Of a stretch of 11,400 nt of DNA, positions 5,469-11,400 are shown piece by piece. The stretch covers positions 1 through 11,400 of the forward strand of contig NYZA01000063.1 in assembly GCA_002686955.1 (NCBI GenBank), written 5' to 3'. The stretch comes from Gemmatimonadota bacterium (lineage in GTDB: Bacteria; GCA-2686955). The notes beneath the pieces were generated by a model. The model saw nothing but the letters and a program-made list of their open reading frames with translations. It did not search any database and was not told the DNA's origin. The position numbers and the translations under genes were made by a program. Position 1 is the first letter of the stretch. Each line of letters begins with the position of its first letter.

Positions 5469-6842
5469 GTGGGACCTGAATCGCTGAGCATCGCCGACTA
5501 CACGCTCACCGATGATCTGGCGGATCCGAGCAAGTGGACGGCACCCGCTGTCACGCTCGGCCCCAACGAGCTGATAACGGTTGTTGCTCAAGGAGTGGCG
5601 GTGGAGAGCCGCGACATCTATCTCTTTTCGCCACCCGCCAATGGCGGTCAAATGTTGGAGCACATTTCGTTTCCCAGCCTCGAGCACGACCAGGGATGGG
5701 CACGCCTCGAGGATGGGTGGGTGCATTGGGGTGTGTTGCCTTCCACACCAGGCCAGAGCAATGGCCTTCATCGTGCACCACGTGTGTGGGCGGCACGCCA
5801 TACGCCTCGGTACCCGGCAGTAGACGATACTATCGTGGTGACGGTTTCGGTGGTGGATGCCGATGACAATCTTGAAAGCGTCATTGTTGCCGGAGATGTC
5901 GATGGGGAACCATTCTCGATCGCCATGCATGATGATGGCCGGCATCTTGACGGCGCGCCGGCCGATGGACGCTTTGGCGCCGAGATCGGTCCCTTCCCAT
6001 CCGCGACCGAGGTGCACTACTTCATTCAGGCTGTTGATGCCGAATCGCTGCAGACCTTCGCGCCACTGGACGCGCCGCAGGAGCACTACACCATATCAAT
6101 GGGCGCTCACCCGCTGACCTTGAACGAGCTGATGGCAGCCAACGACACGACCATCGCGGATTCGGCCGGGGAGTACGACGATTGGCTGGAGCTCCATAAC
6201 GCAGATCCACAGCACACTCTACAGCTCGGCGGGATGTTCTTGAGCGACAGACGCGACGATCCGACCAAATGGCGTTTCCCCTACGGCACCACCATTGCTC
6301 CCGGCCAAGTGGTGCTCGTATGGTGCGATGAGGATGCGTGGCAAGAGGGTCTGCACACCAATTTCAAGCTCAGGGCGGCCGGCGAGTTTCTGGTGTTGAT
6401 GGACAACGACGGTGTCACCGTGCTCGACTCGCTCTCCTTCGGCCAGCAACAGAACGACATTGCCCTGGCCCGCGTGCCCGACGGCGACGGTCACTGGTTC
6501 AGTAGCGACCCAACGCCCGGTGCGCTGAATGTGCCCGATGGAATTGGCGAACGGCGCGATGCCGACCAGCCGCCGGGCCTCGTTGTCGGCCCCAATCCAT
6601 TTGATGCCGGTGTGACCATCAAGGCTCGTTGGCGCGGCGACCGCGCTCAGCTACGAATCTATGACGCTCGGGGGGCGCTAGTGCGCACGCTGCTGCAATC
6701 GCGGGACTCCATGCGCGGCGGCGCCATCGTGGTTTGGGATGGCATCACCGATCTTGGATTGGACGCAGCCTCCGGCAGCTACATCTGCCGGCTCGAGACC
6801 GACACGGAGATCTACACCACGCGCGTGGTACGGGTGAAGTAG
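5469..6842 (+). CDS. C-terminal part of the CotH protein (LTD-Ig-LTD-sorting tail)
   Basis: The frame opens at GTG 5469, but sensible sequence in this frame starts earlier: from 5433 it reads 'PEGTDDLVELINVGPES', which completes the lamin-tail domain begun in the preceding frame. Restoring one base would give a single protein of about 1,106 residues. Domains in the 457-residue part are: rest of lamin-tail domain 1 (to about 105); an Ig-like domain at about 107-212 ('MHDDGRHLDGAPADGRFGAEIG'-type loop); lamin-tail domain 2 at about 218-353 ('LNELMAANDT...DDWLELHN', 'LRAAGEFLVLMD'); and a FlgD-Ig-like tail at about 371-457 ('LVVGPNPFDAGVTIK', ending 'TTRVVRVK'). The two lamin-tail domains share a 'DDPTKW/ADPSKW' motif. 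The tail type serves as a cell-surface sorting or anchoring module in FCB-group bacteria. The piece has no signal peptide and a poor ribosome site, so it is unlikely to work alone. Confidence 0.8.
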   Translation: MGPESLSIADYTLTDDLADPSKWTAPAVTLGPNELITVVAQGVAVESRDIYLFSPPANGGQMLEHISFPSLEHDQGWARLEDGWVHWGVLPSTPGQSNGLHRAPRVWAARHTPRYPAVDDTIVVTVSVVDADDNLESVIVAGDVDGEPFSIAMHDDGRHLDGAPADGRFGAEIGPFPSATEVHYFIQAVDAESLQTFAPLDAPQEHYTISMGAHPLTLNELMAANDTTIADSAGEYDDWLELHNADPQHTLQLGGMFLSDRRDDPTKWRFPYGTTIAPGQVVLVWCDEDAWQEGLHTNFKLRAAGEFLVLMDNDGVTVLDSLSFGQQQNDIALARVPDGDGHWFSSDPTPGALNVPDGIGERRDADQPPGLVVGPNPFDAGVTIKARWRGDRAQLRIYDARGALVRTLLQSRDSMRGGAIVVWDGITDLGLDAASGSYICRLETDTEIYTTRVVRVK

Positions 6843-7004
6843 CAAGGGTCCAGGAGCCTGCCGCGACGCCGTATTGTTGACCGCACCGTTTTCCGCGCTC
6901 ACCATACCGACCACCGGCTGGGGCTCGCACTGGACGTTCACGTCGGTTTTGCCATCTTCCCGGTACTCGGCCTCTCTGTTCGGTGGACGAGCGCGACGAG
7001 GTCC
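6843..7004. other. Convergent intergenic spacer
   Basis: This spacer lies between the stops of two converging genes. I find no GC hairpin followed by a T-run on either strand, so no classic terminator can be called. A minus-strand frame across 6870-6990 is open but lacks a ribosome site and any recognisable motif, and I do not call it. Confidence 0.5.
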
Positions 7005-8630
7005 CTACTTGAGCATCAGCAGGCGCGTAGTCCGCTCGGCCCCGCCACTCGACAGACGCACGGTGTAGACGCCTGAGGCCAATGCGCTCCCGCGCTCATC
7101 CCGTCCGTCGAAGCTCAGGGTGTGGGTTCCCGCCGGCCGGCGGCCCCGCGCCAGCGTGCGCACGAGGCGGCCGCGCAGATCGAAGACGCTGAGTCCGACG
7201 TCCGATTCCTCGGTGAGCGTGAAGGAGATGTGGGTCTTCGGATTGAAGGGGTTGGGGCTAGCCGCGTGCAACACCGCCCCGGACGACGCGGATGGAAGTT
7301 CGTCGCCGATACCGGACGCATTCTTCAGGTAGAACACCTCGATATCGTCGACGTACCAGTAGAGATAGTGGGACTCGGCGGTGCCTGTGCCCGCCCTGAA
7401 ACGCAAGCTGACCGACGCCTCCCCGATGTGGTTCGATAGATCGACCACGCGCTCGCCCCAGTCCGACGCCCCATTCGGGTCGAATCTGTCGATCTCGGCC
7501 CACTGGAGCCCCCCATCGGTAGAGACATCGACGAGAGTGTTGGCGCCTTCCCCGTCCCCACTCATCCGCTCCTGCCACCGGATCCGAGCCGAGACCATGT
7601 CGAGATCGCCCGAGAGATCGAAGGGCGGCATTTCGATCGCATTGTCCAGCGGAAGAAGGTTGTGGTCGGGGGCGAAGTAGCTGCCGTCGGACCGGTTGCT
7701 CTCTGGGTCGCCGACGTAGAGCCCGTGTGGGATCGAGTTGTAGACCGGCCGGCCGTCGGGCTGCGGGTGAGTGTCGTCCACGATGCTCCACCAGTCGCCC
7801 GAGGCGGGAGTCGCCGCTCCCCGCGGTGTCCACTCCGGCCTCTGCGCGCCCTCCATGCCGTCCTGGAAGTAGGTGTCCGAATCGGTGTTCGCGACCTTGA
7901 CATCGTCGATGAACCAGGGGGAATCGAAGCCGACCCAGGCGGAATCCTGATTGGAGTTGTATGCATCGGACGCGAAATCGAAGCGCACGATGATCTCGCT
8001 ACCGATGTAGTCCGAAAGGGCGAAGGTGACCTCTTCCCACTCCGGAATCAACTCGCCGGACCAACCGGGGACGTCCTCCTCGCCGTCCTGCAGGAAGAAG
8101 GCGTAGATGGCGCTGTCCGGATAGCCCTCTTGCGGCTCGATCACGCTCCAGGTTGTGCCACCATCGGTCGACAATCGCGCCGTTCCCCCATCCCACGTGT
8201 CGAATGGGGGCGAGGGAAGCTCCCACTCGCAGTCCACGAATTGCCAATAGGTCAGGCCAACGGTTCCCGAGGCGGCGCTGAGGTCGATGTCGAGGTCGAG
8301 CTGCTGCCGCCACATGTTGCCGTAGCCGGTCCACTGCGGGGTCTCGGTGCCGCACCACCAAGCGCCCGTGCCCCCATGCGTGTTCCGGCCGTCGATATGC
8401 CAATGGCTTTCGGTGGGCAGATCGGTGAGATCGGTCGCCAACCAGCCATCTGGGAGGGAGGCCACGGCCGTGGTGTCGAAGCTCTCGCGCGTCACCCAGA
8501 TCGTGTCGAAACCGACCGCGGTGACCACCGGCGGCTCGAGCGCGACTTCCCTCGGCTTCAGCAGGAGATCGGCGGCCGAGGCGGGACCGCCCAGAGCGAC
8601 GAGTGTGACCAGTGCTAAGACCTTGCGCAT
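7005..8630 (-). CDS. Secreted two-domain MAM/jelly-roll protein with FlgD-like sorting tail
   Basis: This encodes a 541-residue exported protein. The start is ATG 8630, preceded by GGAGGGAAAG; the in-frame ATG at 8642 lies upstream of that site. Residues 1-19 form a signal peptide ending ASA before Ala20. Two related beta-sandwich domains of the MAM / immune-inhibitor-A type follow, at about 48-250 and 254-440. Each has a 'STDGG..W..I' strand and a late 'FIDDV' or 'YVDDIEVFY' strand, and the first has 'VRFDFASD'. No protease HExxH motif is present, so this is a binding or structural protein rather than a peptidase. The C-terminus (458-541) is a FlgD-Ig-like tail with 'SPNPFNPKTHISFTL', 'VFDLRGRLVRTL' and 'ASGVYTVRL', a module used for surface sorting in FCB bacteria. 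It converges on the CotH gene, which ends in the same kind of tail. Ligand unknown. Confidence 0.88.
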   Translation of the reverse strand: MRKVLALVTLVALGGPASAADLLLKPREVALEPPVVTAVGFDTIWVTRESFDTTAVASLPDGWLATDLTDLPTESHWHIDGRNTHGGTGAWWCGTETPQWTGYGNMWRQQLDLDIDLSAASGTVGLTYWQFVDCEWELPSPPFDTWDGGTARLSTDGGTTWSVIEPQEGYPDSAIYAFFLQDGEEDVPGWSGELIPEWEEVTFALSDYIGSEIIVRFDFASDAYNSNQDSAWVGFDSPWFIDDVKVANTDSDTYFQDGMEGAQRPEWTPRGAATPASGDWWSIVDDTHPQPDGRPVYNSIPHGLYVGDPESNRSDGSYFAPDHNLLPLDNAIEMPPFDLSGDLDMVSARIRWQERMSGDGEGANTLVDVSTDGGLQWAEIDRFDPNGASDWGERVVDLSNHIGEASVSLRFRAGTGTAESHYLYWYVDDIEVFYLKNASGIGDELPSASSGAVLHAASPNPFNPKTHISFTLTEESDVGLSVFDLRGRLVRTLARGRRPAGTHTLSFDGRDERGSALASGVYTVRLSSGGAERTTRLLMLK

Positions 8631-8640
8631 CTTTCCCTCC
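8631..8640 (-). promoter_or_regulatory. Ribosome binding site for 8630 start
   Basis: On the minus strand GGAGGGAAAG lies immediately before ATG 8630, giving a GGAGG core with about 5 bases of spacing. It decides between the in-frame ATGs at 8630 and 8642: the upstream ATG would place this site inside the coding region and put extra residues before the signal peptide. Confidence 0.7.
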
Positions 8641-8917
8641 ATGGACGGCGCCCCGGCCCGGCCTTGTTGATCGGGTTGTGGGCGGGGCCGCCGCGGGGCG
8701 ATCGGGTGGGGGGCGTTGGGATTGCGCCTGTTGGGCGAAGAGTAGCATCGAGGACGGCCTTGCGCGCGCCCCTTAACGAGGTCGGTCGAGCTCTGGGCGG
8801 CGCCGTGGTCATCGCTGATACCGCCCGGAGCGTTGCGGCCGATGTTCCCACGCCCAGCCCCGACCGACACTCAGGGTCCGGAAAAAAACAAACGGTGGCG
8901 GATCGTGGTCGATTCGA
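8631..8917. other. Non-coding leader between methyltransferase relic and secreted protein gene
   Basis: This stretch of about 290 bases lies upstream of the secreted protein gene (minus strand) and downstream of the methyltransferase relic. Open frames through it are Pro/Arg-rich, change register and resemble nothing. On the minus strand there is a T-run at 8882-8892 close behind the relic's stop, but no convincing stem precedes it. I looked for a -35/-10 pair for the 8630 gene and found none with acceptable spacing. The promoter presumably lies here but is not visible to me. Confidence 0.4.
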
Positions 8918-9216
8918 CTACTTGACGGCGCGCGCGGTGATATGGAGACCGAAGAGACCGCGGAGCGTCTTGGAGCGCGCTTCCAAGAAACGTGTGAACG
9001 CGACATAGGGGCCGAGTAGGGCATGGGGCAGGCGAGACGAGATTTCGTCATTGAGCAACTGGGCCGATTCGACTGAAGCATCGGAGAATCCCGCCCCCCT
9101 CAAGAGCTCCCTGTACTTCGCTCTCGAGATGGATCTCCTTACAGGGTGGCGGCCTTGTCGACCAAGTGATCCAGAACCTCGGAGCTTACGACCAGATCAA
9201 TGCTCTCACTTAGGTT
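8918..9216 (-). pseudogene. Decayed C-terminal half of a SAM methyltransferase
   Basis: Two further pieces of the methyltransferase gene lie downstream of its zinc-ribbon fragment, in different frames. The first, about 9216 to 9139, reads 'RLNLSESIDLVVSSEVLDHL' then 'VDKAATL' and hits TAA. This is the class I methyltransferase strand around motif IV ('DLVVSSEVLDHL'). The second, from about 9140 to TAG 8918-8920, reads 'SISRAKYRELLRGAGF' and ends 'LFGLHITARAVK', a typical methyltransferase C-terminus. Missing are the SAM-binding glycine loop (motif I) that should precede the first piece and the 'L-K-P-G-G' strand that should separate the two. So at least two internal segments are lost and the frame is shifted at each break. 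No active enzyme can be made. Its neighbours suggest it once modified an envelope glycan or lipid. Confidence 0.65.
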
Positions 9217-9491
9217 GAGGCGTCGGCTGGAATCCCGCGTTGTCGATCCCAGTCGTAGATAGAGTTCCAGTCCTCTCGCCCCTCGTACATGCTCTCGAAC
9301 TCTTGTACCGACCAGCCCTCCTCTTGCCAGTTGTCGTCGATCACCCGAAAGTCCACGATCTCGTCGTTGGCCGGATACTTGTGACCGCAAGAAGAGCATT
9401 CGAGATGATCCCCTCCATGCGCCTCGTTGCCATCCACGCGAATCGCGGCCTTGCAGATCGGGCAGGCCAGGTTGTCAAGCAGGGTCTTCAT
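9210..9491 (-). CDS. Zinc-ribbon N-terminal fragment of a SAM methyltransferase
   Basis: An open frame of 93 residues starts at ATG 9491 with GAAAGGA upstream. Residues 4-52 form a Trm112-like zinc ribbon: 'LACPIC' (C10, C13) and 'LECSSCGHKYP' (C32, C35), followed by 'NDEIVDFRV'. This is the usual N-terminal domain of a class of SAM-dependent methyltransferases, which continue with 'W...YD..R.GIP' and then the Rossmann fold. Here the linker is present ('EDWNSIYDWDRQRGIP'), but the frame ends at once with 'ADAST'. The remaining methyltransferase pieces lie out of frame downstream (8918-9216). The start and ribosome site are intact, so a short zinc-binding protein could still be made, but I regard it as the front end of a broken gene. 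It lies 151 bases downstream of the glycosyltransferase stop, on the same strand. Confidence 0.65.
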   Translation of the reverse strand: MKTLLDNLACPICKAAIRVDGNEAHGGDHLECSSCGHKYPANDEIVDFRVIDDNWQEEGWSVQEFESMYEGREDWNSIYDWDRQRGIPADAST

Positions 9492-9642
9492 GCCACGTTC
9501 CTTTCACGCACGTCGGAGCCGCCGGCCGCGCGCGAGCAGCGAGGCAGCTTTTACGCTACCGATCGGCCGAGCGCAAGCGATCGCCACAACCGAATGGCCG
9601 CGACCTCAATTTGTCGAGGATCACGCACATGACAACAGCTAC

Positions 9643-11304
9643 TCACCCTTTCAACCGCCAAACCCGAATCGTGGGCCCCGGTCGTTCGTAGCCGCCAAAC
9701 CCGGCGATCGGCGCATAGTACGCATCGATCGGATCGAAGACTCCGTGCCTTTCTTCCCCCCGCGGCCCCGGCTCGAAGACCACGACCGGCTCGGCGCCCC
9801 TCTCCAACTCCGCCCGCAGCTTGAAGTGCAGCGCCGAATATAGCGACAGTTCGTGTTCGTGGGTGAGGACCCACGGGAACGACTCGCGGTCGATCATGCC
9901 CAATCCCGCCCGCGGATCGACCATCCGCAGCGTGGAAAAGAGGGCTTCGTCCGGGCAAACCGGTGGCTCCACTTCGAGGGTGAGGATCTGGCACCACTCG
10001 AGCCCCGGCAGGCGCGGCTCGCCGTAAAGGCTCCCCTGCCCTCCCGCGAGAACGACGCCTTCGTCCGCGCGAACATGCTCGCGGAGCCAGCGGGCCGCCA
10101 GCTCACGGGTGTCGGTGCGCCCGATGATCCGCGCGTGTCTGATCGACGCGGCCAGCGCCGGCGCGCCCAGGGCGAGCGCGAGCAACGAGGTGACGACGAT
10201 TCGTCCGGTGCGTGCCGACTGGATTCGCTCCGCGACTACCCTCACCGCCAATCCCGCGGTGATCGCAAGCACCGGCAAGATCGGAATCATGTAGCGAAAG
10301 AAAACGGTGCGTCCGGTGCCCATGGCCAGGTAATAGAGGAGCGCGAAAGCCAGCGGCGGCAAGAACGCTCGGTGCCGGCGCGGGCGCGCAATCGCGATCA
10401 ACACGCCGAGAAGCGAGGCGAAGAGCAGGGGCGCCGTGAGAGCGAATCGCAGGGTGTCCGTGAAATGGTAGCGAAATCCGATCCCCAAATCGCGTCCATG
10501 CCCCTCCGAAATATGATGCGACTGGAAGGCGAAATCGCTCGCGAATCGATCGAAATCTAGAACGATGAATGGGTTGATGGCGAAAAAGACCGCCGTGGCA
10601 ACACTCGCGACGACGAGGACCGCGACGATCGACTCTCTGGATCGCCATCGGCTCCAGAAAAGTGCTACCGCGGGCGCGATGCCGACAAGCGCGGCGTTGT
10701 ACTTGATCGCACCGGCGAGGCCGACCCACAGGCCCGCAACGACCAGATCGCCTCCGTCATTCCCCCCATCCGCTCTTCTTCGCCGCAAGCGCTCCGCCCA
10801 GAGCAACGCGCAAGCCACGGCCAGAGTCACCGGAACATCGGTGACGCCGAAACGGGAATCGCGCACGTGGAGCGGAGCGACCGCCAGAAAGAATGCCGCC
10901 ACCGATCCGGTCCCCACGATTCGCCGGGAGAGTAGAGCTACCACACCGACTGTTGCCACCCCGCAGAGCGCGGAAGTGAGGCGGGCGGCGAGCAGCCAAG
11001 GAGTCGGATCGGAAACGTAGGCGGCGTGGAATGCGCCCACATCGCTCCAGGTACCGGTCGCGATCCCGATCCGGGCGGCCGTGGCGAAGAGCCAACGGAG
11101 CAGATAGAGCCACCCCGCGGGGTACTCGAAAAAGCCGGGCGAATGGGTCCCCGAGAGCAGCATCCTCATGACACGGGTGGTCACGTTCGCCTCGTCGGGG
11201 CGCGCCCACCAATCGGGAAAGCCGAAATCGATCGACCAGAAGCGCAGGAACGCGGCGAGGAGCAGAACCAGGGCGATCAACAAGCGCTCCGCGCGCTCAC
11301 TCAT
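9643..11304 (-). CDS. GT-C family membrane glycosyltransferase (PMT/ArnT-like, GT39 type)
   Basis: This is a 553-residue integral membrane protein. It starts with a transmembrane segment (8-23), followed by an extracytoplasmic loop carrying 'WARPDEAN' (D37-E38). In the PMT/ArnT superfamily an acidic pair in this first loop is the catalytic and metal-binding site. About ten further hydrophobic segments run to about residue 385, including 'VPVTLAVACALLWAERL', 'DLVVAGLWVGLAGAIKYNAA' and 'FFRYMIPILPVLAITAG'. A soluble C-terminal domain from about 398 to 553 ends in 'IRVWRLKG'. Such enzymes transfer sugars from polyprenyl-phosphate donors to lipids, glycans or proteins on the outer face of the inner membrane. 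The start ATG overlaps the stop of the upstream ABC exporter gene (ATGA at 11301-11304), so the two are coupled. Acceptor and donor cannot be told from sequence. Confidence 0.88.
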   Translation of the reverse strand: MSERAERLLIALVLLLAAFLRFWSIDFGFPDWWARPDEANVTTRVMRMLLSGTHSPGFFEYPAGWLYLLRWLFATAARIGIATGTWSDVGAFHAAYVSDPTPWLLAARLTSALCGVATVGVVALLSRRIVGTGSVAAFFLAVAPLHVRDSRFGVTDVPVTLAVACALLWAERLRRRRADGGNDGGDLVVAGLWVGLAGAIKYNAALVGIAPAVALFWSRWRSRESIVAVLVVASVATAVFFAINPFIVLDFDRFASDFAFQSHHISEGHGRDLGIGFRYHFTDTLRFALTAPLLFASLLGVLIAIARPRRHRAFLPPLAFALLYYLAMGTGRTVFFRYMIPILPVLAITAGLAVRVVAERIQSARTGRIVVTSLLALALGAPALAASIRHARIIGRTDTRELAARWLREHVRADEGVVLAGGQGSLYGEPRLPGLEWCQILTLEVEPPVCPDEALFSTLRMVDPRAGLGMIDRESFPWVLTHEHELSLYSALHFKLRAELERGAEPVVVFEPGPRGEERHGVFDPIDAYYAPIAGFGGYERPGPTIRVWRLKG

Positions 11305-11400
11305 GCGACCGATCCGCCTTCACTCGCGGAGGAGGCGCCGAGCGCATCCTCCTCGCCTTCCTCCTGCAGTGCATGCAGTCGGCTGTAGATCCCCCCGGCC
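11301..11400 (-). CDS. ABC exporter (MsbA-like), C-terminal end only
   Basis: Only the last 32 codons lie in the window. On the minus strand they begin 'AGGIYSRLHALQEEGEEDA' and run to the TGA at 11301-11303. 'GGIYSRLHALQ' matches the usual extreme C-terminus of fused permease-ATPase exporters of the MsbA type, where 'GxYxxLxxxQ' follows the His-switch region of the nucleotide-binding domain. A Ser/Gly/Ala-rich tail follows. The stop overlaps the ATG of the glycosyltransferase, so the pair is translationally coupled. Together they suggest export and glycosylation of an envelope lipid or glycolipid. The family call rests on a short motif, so other type I ABC exporters are possible. Confidence 0.6.
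   Translation of the reverse strand, partial: AGGIYSRLHALQEEGEEDALGASSASEGGSVA

Noticed and set aside
5382-6086. Minus-strand frame of 234 codons opposite the CotH protein C-terminal part
   Set aside because: The plus strand encodes lamin-tail and Ig-like domains here; the antisense frame shows no motif.
6678-6990. Minus-strand frame (starting MNVQCEPQPVV) across the convergent spacer
   Set aside because: There is no ribosome site and it overlaps the coding end of the CotH protein. The upstream extension ends at a TAG, and no family is recognisable.
7662-8618. Plus-strand open frame of 318 codons
   Set aside because: It is antisense to the MAM-like secreted protein, which has a signal peptide, ribosome site and sorting tail. 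High GC content explains the long antisense frame.
8882-8892. T-run on the minus strand behind the methyltransferase relic, as a terminator
   Set aside because: No stable GC stem directly precedes it; the nearby 'GTCGAATCGAC' palindrome is short and about 20 bases away.
8664-9008. Plus-strand frame of 114 codons in the leader region
   Set aside because: It is Gly/Arg/Ala-rich, runs antisense into the methyltransferase C-terminus and shows no domain.
9853-10560. Plus-strand frame of 235 codons rich in Arg and Glu
   Set aside because: It is antisense to the glycosyltransferase, whose membrane segments and catalytic loop are clear.

Overview
The window comes from a high-GC Gram-negative bacterium. 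Two large secreted proteins end in the FlgD-Ig-like / 'SPNPFNP' C-terminal tail, and a truncated exported protein carries a 'FRSLALGGVIDDDLDLI' motif. I associate both with the FCB group and neighbouring candidate phyla (Eisenbacteria/Krumholzibacteria/Latescibacteria type). This placement is inference from memory; no rRNA or other phylogenetic marker is present.

Layout. (1) 187-2467 (+): three overlapping genes, coupled through ATGA and GTGA junctions: an uncharacterised 218-aa protein, an uncharacterised 181-aa acidic protein, and a 361-aa soluble metallo-beta-lactamase-fold hydrolase of the ComEC-like type. This looks like one compact cassette of unknown function and is the best candidate here for an undescribed system. 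(2) 2506-3350: a strip of gene relics. It holds a secreted protein with its 3' end apparently lost (-), the C-terminal stub of its upstream operon partner (-), and, head-to-head with that stub, a two-CxxCH cytochrome-like fragment (+). (3) 3523-6842 (+): a modular secreted protein (signal peptide, malectin, FN3, CotH kinase, lamin-tail, Ig-like, lamin-tail, sorting tail), split in two by a single-base frameshift near 5431-5435. (4) 7005-8630 (-): a convergent secreted protein with two MAM/jelly-roll-like domains and the same kind of sorting tail. (5) 8918-9491 (-): a decayed SAM methyltransferase that keeps its zinc-ribbon N-terminus and C-terminus but has lost the SAM-binding core. (6) 9643-11400 (-): a GT-C family membrane glycosyltransferase, coupled by an ATGA overlap to the C-terminal end of an MsbA-like ABC exporter that continues beyond the window.

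How the parts relate. The right end (ABC exporter, GT-C glycosyltransferase, methyltransferase relic) looks like an envelope glycan or glycolipid locus on the minus strand. The centre encodes secreted, probably surface-anchored proteins. The left end is an accessory cassette abutting damaged genes, as expected at a site of gene turnover. Several genes in the window are truncated or frameshifted; whether this is real decay or assembly error cannot be settled from sequence alone. I found no tRNA, rRNA, CRISPR array, insertion sequence or integrase.
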